From positions 1 through 64,000 of the forward strand of contig CAWAJF010000015.1 of NCBI GenBank assembly GCA_963782345.1: a DNA stretch of 64,000 bases. The letters run 5' to 3'. The position numbers and the translations under genes are program-made. Source of the stretch: DASUPK01 sp963782345 (GTDB lineage: Bacteria; Actinomycetota; Thermoleophilia; Solirubrobacterales; 70-9). The notes beneath the pieces are model-generated. The model searched no databases. It was not told the DNA's origin and saw nothing but the letters and a program-made list of their open reading frames with translations. Positions 49,936 to 58,028 of this stretch are shown here, piece after piece (the stretch's first letter is position 1; each line of letters opens with the position of its first letter).

Positions 49936-50446
49936 CCGGGTTCTTCCGCGGCACCAGCACGGCCCGCTTGAACTCGGCGACCAGGGTGCCGTCCTGCTTG
50001 TAGACGCGGGTGTGGACCTTGACGACGCCTCGATCCTTCTTGGACTCCGACGGCCGGACCTCGAGGACCTCCGACTCGCAGAAGAGCGTGTCGCCGTGAA
50101 AGACCGGTGCGGGGTGCTTGAGCTCCTCCGTGGCCAGGTTGGCGATCGCCTTGCCGGAGACGTCGCTCACCGACATGCCGAGCGCGAGCGAGTAGACCAG
50201 CGGACCCACCACGACGTTCTGGCCCTGCTGGGACTGCGACGCGTAGACGTCGTTCAGGTGCAGCGGGTGGTGGTTCATCGTGATCAGGCAGAAGAGATGG
50301 TCGTCTGACTCCGTCACGGTCTTGGCGGGCCAGTGCTTGTAGACGGCCCCGACCTCGAACTCCTCCAGGTAGCGCCCGTACTCGTGCGCTCCCGACGCCT
50401 CGCGCTCGGCCTGGTCCGTGGTCAGCTGATGGTTCTCGTCGCTCAT
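49931..50446 (-). CDS. mch: MaoC-family hydratase, candidate mesaconyl-CoA hydratase
   Basis: This 171-residue single-hotdog protein has the MaoC pattern MNHHPLHLNDVYA, where His and Asp/Asn supply the hydratase dyad, and GPLVYSLALGMSVSD. In the ethylmalonyl-CoA pathway a MaoC enzyme hydrates mesaconyl-CoA to methylmalyl-CoA. Proteobacterial Mch is about twice as long; short MaoC proteins are found with ccr and ecm in actinobacteria. The role is inferred from the neighbours and not from unique residues. It stands 66 nt from the AlkZ-like gene on the same strand. Confidence 0.75.
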   Translation of the reverse strand: MSDENHQLTTDQAEREASGAHEYGRYLEEFEVGAVYKHWPAKTVTESDDHLFCLITMNHHPLHLNDVYASQSQQGQNVVVGPLVYSLALGMSVSDVSGKAIANLATEELKHPAPVFHGDTLFCESEVLEVRPSESKKDRGVVKVHTRVYKQDGTLVAEFKRAVLVPRKNPG

Positions 50447-50512
50447 CGTTTCAGTCGGTCTCCTTGAGTCGTTGTGACTCCTCCCGTGGTGCGGCGCGGG
50501 ATGGTACCCGGG

Positions 50513-51610
50513 TCAGAGGAGCGTGGCCTCCATACCCTCGAACCGGGCGATGTCGGCGATCTCGGCGTCGAGCTTCCTCCTCAGCCGCTCGCGCTCGTCC
50601 TTCGGCAGATTCAGGGTGATCTCGAGCCGCGCTCCCTGCCGCGCCGAGCGCCACCCTCCGACCACCACGCCGTCCTCGACGATCACCGGCCGGATCCAAC
50701 CTCCGCCTCCTTCCTTGACGTGCAAGGCATGTTCGCCGGTGACCGAGAAGCTGCGGTCCTTCCAGCCCAGCAGGTAGGTGTCGAAGTTCCCGAGCATCCG
50801 AACCTGTCCCGTCGCCGGCAGGCGCGGGAGGGCATCGCGCGGCGCGAGCATCGTCTCCTCCCCCACCCGGACCTCCTCGATCTCGCCGGAGATCGACTCG
50901 AGTCCCGCGCGTACGTCGCGGAGCGGCAGGCCGGACCAATAGGCGAAGTCGCGATCGGTGGCGGGAGCGAAGGCCCGCAGGTAGCGCCGGGCGAGCTCCG
51001 CGAGCGCCCTGCCTCGGTCGAAGGGCGGCGGCTTCCCGAGCCAGTCCTCACGGCGGATCAAGCAGGCGCTCTTGCCCTTGTCGGGGCCGAGACAGGCGAT
51101 CCCGGAGACGACCGCGGTGAGGGCGATGTGCATTCCGGTCTGCGTGTTCAGGCCGACCCCGGCCGCCTCGATCCGGTCGCGCACCTCGCTGCGAGTGAGC
51201 GGACCCTCATCCGCGAGTACGCGGGCCGCGACGCGCAACGCCCTGTCCTGCTTCGCCTTGGGCATCCTGAGCTGCTCGAGCCGCCGCCGTGACCAGCGCT
51301 CGATCCCCGGCTCGTACAGCGGCAGCCACCAGCCTGCATCCTCGGTCGGGATCAGGTGGATCGTCGTCCGCATCACCCAGGTGCGAAGGAGCGAGCGCTG
51401 TTCGGTCCGCGCCCGGCTGATGTCCGCGGCGGTCAGCTTCCCGCTGCGCGAGCGGAAGGTGAGCGGGCCGGCGTAGACGTCCTGGGCCTGGGCCCCGGCA
51501 ATCGCGCGGGCGATCTCGGCGGGATCCTTGGAGGAGGCGGGCCGGTGCAGCAGTTGGGTGGCGGCCCGCAGCCTGGCCAGCCGGGCGGGATCGATCGCCC
51601 TGGCGGGCAC
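50513..51610 (-). CDS. AlkZ-like winged-helix DNA glycosylase-family protein
   Basis: This 365-residue protein belongs to the tandem-winged-helix family (HTH_42) that includes the interstrand-crosslink glycosylases AlkZ and YcaQ. The catalytic QxQ motif is present (Gln41 and Gln43 in AGAQAQDVYAG). Winged-helix parts follow (LTRSEVRDRIEAAG; DFAYWSGLPLRDVRAGL), with a C-terminal domain ending ARFEGMEATLL. It may excise alkylated bases; specificity is unknown. It is 2 nt downstream of the SCP2-like gene. Confidence 0.82.
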   Translation of the reverse strand: MPARAIDPARLARLRAATQLLHRPASSKDPAEIARAIAGAQAQDVYAGPLTFRSRSGKLTAADISRARTEQRSLLRTWVMRTTIHLIPTEDAGWWLPLYEPGIERWSRRRLEQLRMPKAKQDRALRVAARVLADEGPLTRSEVRDRIEAAGVGLNTQTGMHIALTAVVSGIACLGPDKGKSACLIRREDWLGKPPPFDRGRALAELARRYLRAFAPATDRDFAYWSGLPLRDVRAGLESISGEIEEVRVGEETMLAPRDALPRLPATGQVRMLGNFDTYLLGWKDRSFSVTGEHALHVKEGGGGWIRPVIVEDGVVVGGWRSARQGARLEITLNLPKDERERLRRKLDAEIADIARFEGMEATLL

Positions 51611-51612
51611 CC

Positions 51613-51981
51613 CTAGCGGTGGACCTTCTTGGTCCGGACCCGCTGCTCGTGGCGCTCGATCACCTGGGCGACCAGCTTCTGGATGTTGCTGTCGCCGGTG
51701 ACCTTGATGTGACCGGAGTCGTAGGCCTGGCGATAGTCGCCGACGGTGCCCTCCTCGGCGAGCCGGTTGAACTCCGAGCGCGTGATCTCGACGGTCACTC
51801 GCGCGTCCTCGGTCGAGGCGGACTTGCTGATCTTCGGGCCGGGTACCTCGACCCGGAACATCTGGACGTCGCCGCGGCCGCGCAGCTCGAGCTCGAAGAC
51901 CAGCTTGAGCTGGGCCAGTGCCGGGACCTGGGACTGGAAGCGCTCGATGGCGGTCGCGATCAGATCTGGGGTCGAGGCCAT
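51613..51981 (-). CDS. SCP2-like sterol/lipid-binding protein
   Basis: This 122-residue protein matches the SCP2 lipid-transfer fold: an N-terminal helix, VFELELRGRGDVQMFRVEV strands, then ARVTVEITRSEFNRLAEEG and DYRQAYDSGHIKVTGD. In bacteria such proteins may carry acyl-CoA or lipids. It follows the SDR gene by 1 nt and precedes the AlkZ-like gene by 2 nt. With mcd before the SDR, the four genes form a tight leftward operon. Confidence 0.75.
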   Translation of the reverse strand: MASTPDLIATAIERFQSQVPALAQLKLVFELELRGRGDVQMFRVEVPGPKISKSASTEDARVTVEITRSEFNRLAEEGTVGDYRQAYDSGHIKVTGDSNIQKLVAQVIERHEQRVRTKKVHR

Positions 51982-51982
51982 C

Positions 51983-52651
51983 TCACCAAGGTATTGGCTC
52001 GCGGTTTCGGAAGAAGCCTCCCGTCGGTCCGTCCTCCGGCAGGGTGGCCAGCCAGACCGCGGTGTCGGCGCCCTCCTGGACGGACTTCGGTGCGGAGGAC
52101 CCGCCCATGTCGGTGCGGACCCAGCCCGGGCACATCGCGTTGACCTTCACGTCGTCCTCGTCCCAGGCGAGAGTGCGGGTGAGCGCGTTGAGAGCCGCCT
52201 TCGAGACGCGATAGGCGGCGCGGCCGCCGTTCATGTCCGAGAGCTGGCCCGCGCCGCTCGAGACGTTGACGATCCGCGGCGCCTCGCTGCGGTGAAGCAG
52301 CGGAAGGAAGGCCTCGATCAACCGCCATGGGCCGAAGGTGTTCACCTCGAGGACCTCGCGGGCGCGGTCCAGGTCGTAGTCGGCGGCGCCGACCGGATCC
52401 CCGTAGACGCCGGCGTTGTTCACGAGCGCGTCGAGCCGTCCCGGGTCTTCGCCGATCACCTCGAGGGCGGCGTAGATCTCGTCCTGATCGGTGATGTCGA
52501 GCTCGACCGGAATGATCCGCTCCGCTTCCTCGACGTCGTCGGGATCCCGACCGCCCGCGAAGACGACGAAGCCGTGATCGGCGGCGAGTTGACGCGCGAT
52601 CTCCGCGCCGATCCCCCGGCTTGCGCCGGTCACCAGCGCGACGGCGCTCAA
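51983..52651 (-). CDS. Short-chain dehydrogenase/reductase
   Basis: This 222-residue SDR has TGASRGIG (residues 9-16), NNAG, VNVSSGAG (Ser) and YRVSK (Tyr/Lys), so the full triad is present. The start is TTG at 52651, whose TG overlaps the mcd stop. The short size and PGWVRTDMGG end are typical of carbonyl-reductase-like SDRs. The substrate is unknown. It follows mcd directly and may act on a related acyl-CoA or be an unrelated reductase. Confidence 0.85.
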   Translation of the reverse strand: MSAVALVTGASRGIGAEIARQLAADHGFVVFAGGRDPDDVEEAERIIPVELDITDQDEIYAALEVIGEDPGRLDALVNNAGVYGDPVGAADYDLDRAREVLEVNTFGPWRLIEAFLPLLHRSEAPRIVNVSSGAGQLSDMNGGRAAYRVSKAALNALTRTLAWDEDDVKVNAMCPGWVRTDMGGSSAPKSVQEGADTAVWLATLPEDGPTGGFFRNREPIPW

Positions 52652-53874
52652 ATCCTGTTGCGCTCCAGGAGCTTCTTGCCGATCACCATCCGCTGGATCT
52701 CGGAGGTTCCCTCTCCGATCAGCAGCAGCGGCGCGTCGCGGTAGAGGCGCTCGATCTCGTACTCCTTCGAGTAGCCGTAGCCGCCGTGGATCCGGAAGGC
52801 GTCCTCGACGCACTCCTTGCCCGTCTCCGATGCGATCAGCTTGGCCATCCCGGCCTCGAGGTCCGAGCGCTGGCCGGCGTCCTTCATCCGGGCGGCCTTG
52901 CGGGTGACGAGGCGGGCGGCCTCGATCTTGGTCGCCATGTCGGCGAGCTTGAAGAGGATCGCCTGGTGCTGGGCGATCGGCTTGCCGAAGGTCTTCCGTT
53001 CCTGGCTGTACTTCAAGGCCAGCTCCAGGGCGCGCTGGGCGATGCCGACGCCGCGGGCGGCGACGTTCACCCGGCCGACCTCGAGCGCGTCCATCATCTG
53101 CGAGAAGCCCTTGCCGAGCCCCGTCTCCTCGCCGCCGAGGATTCGCTCCGGCGGGCATACATAGCCGGAGTAGACGAGCTCGGTGGACTCGACGCCCTTG
53201 TAGCCCATCTTCTTGATCTTCGGCGGGATCTCGAGTCCGGCGAAATCGCCCTCGTTCTTCTCCTTCCAGGGTTCCTTCTCGGTGATGAAGCAGGTCATCC
53301 CCTTGTAGGGCGGATCGGCCTTCGGGTCGTTCTTCATCAGCACGAAGACCACGCTGGAGCCGAGTCCGTTGGTGACCCACATCTTCTGGCCCTCGAGGAC
53401 CCAGTTGCCGTCGTCGTCCCTGGTCGCCGTCGCCTTGATCCCCTGGACGTCGGAGCCGACCTCAGGCTCGGAGAGCGAGAAGGCGGCGCGGATCTCGCCG
53501 GTCGCCATCTTCGGCAGGAAGTACTGCTTCTGGTCCTCGGTGCCGAACTTCATCAGCAGGTAGGAGCCGATGAAGTGGGTGTTGACGACTCCGGAGATCG
53601 AGATCCAGCCGCGCGATAGCTCCTCGACGATCATCGCGTAGGTCGTCAGATCGAGACCCATGCCGTCGTACTCCTCAGGAATCGTCACCCCGAAGAGGCC
53701 AAGCTCCTTCATCTGCTCCACGATCGCCTCGGGGAACTTGTCCTCGTGATCGAACTCCTCGGCGTTGGGGATGATCTCCTTGTCGACGAAGTCTCGGACC
53801 ATCTCGACGATGGCCTTCTGGTCGTCCGTCATCTCCTGGAAGGTCGTCTGCTCTTGCTCGGCGGCTACGGCCAT
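52648..53874 (-). CDS. mcd: Acyl-CoA dehydrogenase, candidate methylsuccinyl-CoA dehydrogenase
   Basis: This 408-residue flavoprotein has the three ACAD domains. The FAD loop is AAFSLSEPEVGSD, the middle domain has KMWVTNGLGSSV, and the catalytic Glu is in GEGTSEIQRM near the end. FRIHGGYGYSKEYEIERLYR is also characteristic. With ccr, ecm, mch and mcl nearby, the likely reaction is methylsuccinyl-CoA to mesaconyl-CoA. Short- or branched-chain acyl-CoA oxidation is the alternative, since sequence by eye does not separate Mcd from other ACADs. It overlaps the SDR start. Confidence 0.85.
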   Translation of the reverse strand: MAVAAEQEQTTFQEMTDDQKAIVEMVRDFVDKEIIPNAEEFDHEDKFPEAIVEQMKELGLFGVTIPEEYDGMGLDLTTYAMIVEELSRGWISISGVVNTHFIGSYLLMKFGTEDQKQYFLPKMATGEIRAAFSLSEPEVGSDVQGIKATATRDDDGNWVLEGQKMWVTNGLGSSVVFVLMKNDPKADPPYKGMTCFITEKEPWKEKNEGDFAGLEIPPKIKKMGYKGVESTELVYSGYVCPPERILGGEETGLGKGFSQMMDALEVGRVNVAARGVGIAQRALELALKYSQERKTFGKPIAQHQAILFKLADMATKIEAARLVTRKAARMKDAGQRSDLEAGMAKLIASETGKECVEDAFRIHGGYGYSKEYEIERLYRDAPLLLIGEGTSEIQRMVIGKKLLERNRI

Positions 53875-54052
53875 GGCTCCTCTGAAGTCGTTTGGAAGGG
53901 CCCTCCCGACGCGAAGGATAGTGACGGAGGCGAATGGCTATTCGTCGAGCAGGCGCATCCGGCCCCCATATTCGTGTTACATGTAGCGAGACGCACAATC
54001 TGCGGCAAAACGCGGAGGGGGGCCGAGGGGGCGATGCCGATGGAGAGAGGTG

Positions 54053-56545
54053 ATGGCAGAAAGCCGGACATCTGCCTGGGCGTGGCTCGTGCTGGGAGTG
54101 GCGGGAGCTCTGCTTGCGCTGAGCTTTCTCTCCGAGGCCGGCGCGCTCGGATACGGCTCCACGCAGGTGAGCATCGGGGATGTTGCCTACCTGTGCCTGA
54201 CGATCGGGGCGGCCGTGGCCGCGATCGCGGCGGCATGGGCTCGGAGAGATCCATGGGGCTGGGGTCTGATCGGCCTGGCTCTGGCCTGCTCGGCAGGGGG
54301 GGACCTGTACTTCCAGTTCGAGGTCGATGCGGTCGCCGGTCCCTATCCATCGCTCGCGGACGCCCTCTACTACGCGTTCTATCCACTCGCAATCGCCGGC
54401 GTCCTCACGCTCGGTAGGCGGGCGTGGCGATCCTCCTACTCGTTCCTCCCGCTGCTCACCCCATTGCTCGGCCTGGCAACCGTGTGGTCGTGGCTCGTCT
54501 ACGACCCGGTCGTCGGCACGCTCGAGGGCTCAACGGCGAGCAGGGTCGTCACGATTGGTTACCCCACCCTCGATCTGCTTCTGATCTGCGCGGTGCTGAT
54601 GGCGCTCGCAACGCTCGGGTGGCGGGCTCGACCGGCACTGTTGCTGCTGCTGGGCGGTGCGGCGATCATCGCGATCGCCGACTCGGTCTACGCGCAGCAG
54701 GTCGCGAACGGCTTCGTCGGAGACCAGACCGTGATCGACTCGCTCTGGCCGATCGGCACCGTGCTGATGGCCACGGCCGCATGGCTCCCTTCCCGGCCGG
54801 CGACGACGAGCCCTCGGCCGGCCAGTGTTGTCGATCTGGCCTTTGCCCTCGCGGCGATCACGCTCGCGCTCACGGTGCTGATCTGGGACCACTTCGACCC
54901 CTTCGACGCGACCACCCTCGTGCTCGCGGGCCTGACCCTGGTGGCAGCGGCCGGACGGCTCGTGCTCCTCTACTACGACGCCGACCGCGCGAGGCGGGAA
55001 GCGCTCGAGGCAAGACAGGGTCAGAGCCGGATCCAGGCCCTGCACACCGCCGCCGTCGAGGCTGCGCTGGATTCGATCATCACGGTCGACCCGGAAGGCC
55101 GCGTGATCAACTGGAACCCGGCCTCCCAGCGCACCTTCGGCTACAGCCGGGAGGAGGCGATCGGGCGCGACGTCTCCGAGCTGATCGTCGCGCCGGTGCA
55201 CCGAAAGTTCTACAACCATGCGTTCGCACGCTTCGTCCGCGGGGAGGCACCCGAATTCGTCGGGAAACGCTTCGAGATGCTCGGCCGGCGCGCTGACGAG
55301 ACGATCCTTCCTGTCGAGGTCTCGGTCACCCGTGCCGACAGTGATCCCCCGACTTTCACGGCGTTCATCCGTGACATGGCCCAGCAGAAGCATCGCGAGG
55401 CGGAGCGTGACCGTCTCGCCGACATGGTTCGCTCCGCAGAGGACGCGATGCTCTCCACCAACCTCGACCTCACGATCATCGCCTGGAACCCGGCTGCAGA
55501 ACGGATCTACGGCTATCGCGCCGGCGAGATCGTTGGGATGAAGCTCGAGCGGCTGGTGCCCCCCGACCAGCGCGACGAGCTCGAGACCCTGGCGGCCGCC
55601 GTGAGCGACGGAGAGACGGTCTCGGCCGAGACCACGCGTCTGCGCAAGGACGGCGAGATCATCGACGTCTCCCTGCGGGTCTATCCGGTGCGGGACGAGG
55701 TCGGCAAGGTCACCGGCTACACCTCGGTTGCCCGCGACATCACCGATCGCCGCAGGCGAGAGCGCGAACGGCGCGTCAACCGCGAGCGGGAGGCCTGGCG
55801 ACACCAGGTCGAAGAGGCCCTGGACCAGGACGGCTTGGAATTCCACCGCCAGCCGGTGCTCGACCTTCACAGCGGCGAGATCTCCCACCACGAGCTGCTC
55901 CTCCGCCTCCGGGCCAATGGAGAGCCCGTCCCGCCGGACAAGTTCCTCCCACACGTCGAGACCTCGCCGCTGATGCGCCGGATCGATCGCTGGGCGATCC
56001 GGCGCGGAATCGAGCTTGCAGCCGAGCATCCCGTTGCGATCAACCTGTCGGCGAAGAGCCTCAGCGACGCCGGGATCGCGGCGACCGTGCAGGGGGCGCT
56101 CGACCGGGTGGGCGCCGTGGCCGGCGACGTCACCTTCGAGATCACCGAGACCGCCGCCGCCGAGAACCTGGAGGCGGCCCACGCTCTGATCACGGCGCTC
56201 CGCGGCCTCGGCTGCGGCGTGGCGCTCGACGACTTCGGAACCGGCTACGGCTCCTTCACCTATCTGCTGCGAATGCCGGTGACCTCCCTGAAGATCGACA
56301 TGGAGTTCATCCGGGCGCTCGGCGACGAACCCCGGGACCAGCGGGTCGTGCGATCGATCCTGTCCGTGGCCCAGAACTTCGGGCTCCAGACCGTCGCCGA
56401 GGGCGTCGAGGAAGAGCACACCCTCAAGCTTCTGCGTTTCATGGGGGTCGACTGCGTGCAGGGCTATCTGATCGGGCGCCCGCGCGCGCCCTGGACAACC
56501 GAAGCGGAGCTGGCGCCTGTGCTCGCCCTGTCGCACCCGGCATGA
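54053..56545 (+). CDS. Membrane PAS-PAS-EAL cyclic-di-GMP phosphodiesterase
   Basis: This 830-residue protein has about eight N-terminal membrane helices (to about 310). Two PAS domains follow (about 335-455 and 460-580; ALDSIITVDPEGRVINWNPA and AEDAMLSTNLDLTIIAWNPA). The C-terminal EAL domain lacks a GGDEF partner. Catalytic residues seem complete: HELLLRL for EAL, INLSAKS, EITETAA, DDFGTGYGSF, LKID and AEGVEEE. So it should degrade cyclic-di-GMP in response to a sensed signal. ATG at 54053 follows AGAGAGG. It overlaps the SnoaL-like gene by 4 nt. Confidence 0.92.
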   Translation: MAESRTSAWAWLVLGVAGALLALSFLSEAGALGYGSTQVSIGDVAYLCLTIGAAVAAIAAAWARRDPWGWGLIGLALACSAGGDLYFQFEVDAVAGPYPSLADALYYAFYPLAIAGVLTLGRRAWRSSYSFLPLLTPLLGLATVWSWLVYDPVVGTLEGSTASRVVTIGYPTLDLLLICAVLMALATLGWRARPALLLLLGGAAIIAIADSVYAQQVANGFVGDQTVIDSLWPIGTVLMATAAWLPSRPATTSPRPASVVDLAFALAAITLALTVLIWDHFDPFDATTLVLAGLTLVAAAGRLVLLYYDADRARREALEARQGQSRIQALHTAAVEAALDSIITVDPEGRVINWNPASQRTFGYSREEAIGRDVSELIVAPVHRKFYNHAFARFVRGEAPEFVGKRFEMLGRRADETILPVEVSVTRADSDPPTFTAFIRDMAQQKHREAERDRLADMVRSAEDAMLSTNLDLTIIAWNPAAERIYGYRAGEIVGMKLERLVPPDQRDELETLAAAVSDGETVSAETTRLRKDGEIIDVSLRVYPVRDEVGKVTGYTSVARDITDRRRRERERRVNREREAWRHQVEEALDQDGLEFHRQPVLDLHSGEISHHELLLRLRANGEPVPPDKFLPHVETSPLMRRIDRWAIRRGIELAAEHPVAINLSAKSLSDAGIAATVQGALDRVGAVAGDVTFEITETAAAENLEAAHALITALRGLGCGVALDDFGTGYGSFTYLLRMPVTSLKIDMEFIRALGDEPRDQRVVRSILSVAQNFGLQTVAEGVEEEHTLKLLRFMGVDCVQGYLIGRPRAPWTTEAELAPVLALSHPA

Positions 56546-56949
56546 GCGATCGTGCGGATGCGGTCCGCGCGATGATCGAGGCCTTCAACGCGGCCGACAG
56601 CGACGCGCTGCGGCGCTCTCTCCATCCCGAGATCATCGTGCGGCGCCCGTTGCCCGACGTCGGGATTCCCTCGCATCCCAGTGACGCCGGCAGCTATCAC
56701 GGACTGCGCGAGGTGATCCGCGAGCTCAACCACCTGATCGAGCGGGTGGGCGGAATCGAGGTCGAAGTGCGAACCCTGGAGGAAGTCGGAGAGGACGGGG
56801 TCGTGTTCGAGTTCCTTGCCCTGATCGGGCCAGCGAGCGAGCGCACCGCTCAGCTCGGCTGGTCCTACTTCCGCTTCAAGGACGGCCTGATCGTCTCCAC
56901 GGAGACGTTCGCCACCGAGTCCGCCGCACGGCGGGCCATCGGTGGCTGA
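56542..56949 (+). CDS. SnoaL/NTF2-like protein
   Basis: This 135-residue protein has the SnoaL-like fold (AVRAMIEAFNAADSDALRRS; then GVVFEFLALIGPAS and YFRFKDGLIV). It overlaps the PAS-EAL gene by 4 nt and so is translationally coupled. It might be a small ligand-binding partner or an unrelated enzyme; the family is too broad to say. It converges with the PadR gene with a 4-nt gap. Confidence 0.78.
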   Translation: MSDRADAVRAMIEAFNAADSDALRRSLHPEIIVRRPLPDVGIPSHPSDAGSYHGLREVIRELNHLIERVGGIEVEVRTLEEVGEDGVVFEFLALIGPASERTAQLGWSYFRFKDGLIVSTETFATESAARRAIGG

Positions 56950-56953
56950 CGAC

Positions 56954-57469
56954 TTACTCCTCGGCGAGGATTCCGTAGAGCTGGCGGCGGGTCTCCTTCA
57001 GGATCTCCGCTGCCTTTGCCATCTGCGCGTCGTCATCGCCGCGGGCGATCTGCTTGGCGGCGCCTATCGTGCGCATGAGCTCGTTGCGGACGGCGAAGCG
57101 CGGCGAGTCCTCGTCGCCCTCCTCCCAGGGCCGCCGGCCCTCGGTGCTGTCCGGGACGGCCTCCTTGCCGGAGTCGGTGAGCGAGTACACCTTGCGGCCC
57201 TCGACCTCCTCGGCGGTGACCAGTCCCTCGTCCTCGAGCAGCTGGAGCGTCGGGTAGATCGAGCCGGCGCTCGGGCGCCAGCGACCACCGGTGCGCTCGT
57301 CGAGCTCGGTGATCATCTCGTAGCCGTGCATGGCGCGGTCATCGAGCAGCGCCAGGATCGCGCTGCGGACATCGCCACGGCGGACGCGATGGCGTCCCCG
57401 GCCGTGCCCACGACCGCCCCTCATCTCGTGCCGCCCATGGCGTCGCGAGCGGCTGACCTGTCTGTGCAT
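56954..57469 (-). CDS. PadR-family transcriptional regulator
   Basis: This 171-residue regulator has a basic Arg/Gly/His-rich N-terminal tail (about 1-32), then the PadR winged helix (DVRSAILALLDDRAMHGYEM, then SAGSIYPTLQLLEDEGLV) and a C-terminal dimerisation helix (AAEILKETRRQLYGILAEE). The region with GKEAVPDS is normal for the wing. It likely represses its own promoter. No transporter or other typical target is adjacent. Confidence 0.9.
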   Translation of the reverse strand: MHRQVSRSRRHGRHEMRGGRGHGRGRHRVRRGDVRSAILALLDDRAMHGYEMITELDERTGGRWRPSAGSIYPTLQLLEDEGLVTAEEVEGRKVYSLTDSGKEAVPDSTEGRRPWEEGDEDSPRFAVRNELMRTIGAAKQIARGDDDAQMAKAAEILKETRRQLYGILAEE

Positions 57470-57501
57470 CGATATTCCTTTCGATCAATCATGAGTTAAC
57501 G

Positions 57502-57511
57502 CGATATATCG
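57502..57511. promoter_or_regulatory. CGATATATCG palindrome upstream of padR
   Basis: A perfect 10-nt palindrome in an AT-rich patch 33 nt before the PadR start and 16 nt from the start-distal end of the GNAT gene. Its place suggests an operator or a -10-like promoter region for padR. PadR operators vary, so this is only a candidate. Confidence 0.4.
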
Positions 57512-57526
57512 TAACAGGTCGCCTCG

Positions 57527-57973
57527 CTAGAGCTCCCAGGCGAAGCAGACCGAGCGCTGGCTGGGGTTCTCGCGCTCGTAGAAGCGGTGGGCGTCGGCCC
57601 GGGCGTCGGCGCTCGTGAGGTCGAGGTGGGTCGCGCCGCGGTCGCGCGCCCAGTCCTTGGCGGCATCGAGGAGGTCCTTCCCCACTCCCTGCGAGCGATG
57701 CCGAGGGCTCACGGCCAGATCCTCGACCCAGCAGCGCGGCCCGAAGCGAACAGAGTCGAGGTCGAGATACGCGGTGCAGAGCCCGAGCAGCTCGCCGCGA
57801 TGCTCGGCGACCAGCACGGCGGACTCCGGATCGGCGATCGCGTCGGCGATCGCGGATCGCGCCCGCCCCGGGTCCCAGTGCGGCGGCACGGAGCCGGGCG
57901 GGGCGAAGAGCCACTCGTACATGCCGAGCACCCGCTCGACCTCTCCCGGCACCGCCTCGCGGATCTTCGCCAT
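57527..57973 (-). CDS. GNAT-family N-acetyltransferase
   Basis: This 148-residue acetyltransferase has the acetyl-CoA loop RHRSQGVGKDLLDAA (Q/R-x-x-G-x-G/A) and preceding strand CWVEDLAVSP. The C-terminal HLDLTSADARADAHRFYERE is typical. The substrate is unknown; aminoglycoside, protein and small-amine acetyltransferases share this fold. It ends 57 nt before the padR start on the same strand and is divergent from mcl. Confidence 0.88.
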   Translation of the reverse strand: MAKIREAVPGEVERVLGMYEWLFAPPGSVPPHWDPGRARSAIADAIADPESAVLVAEHRGELLGLCTAYLDLDSVRFGPRCWVEDLAVSPRHRSQGVGKDLLDAAKDWARDRGATHLDLTSADARADAHRFYERENPSQRSVCFAWEL

Positions 57974-58028
57974 CGCGTGAGGCTATCCGTGCCGCGCCCC
58001 GCCCACCCGTCCAGATAGCGTTCCCTGC

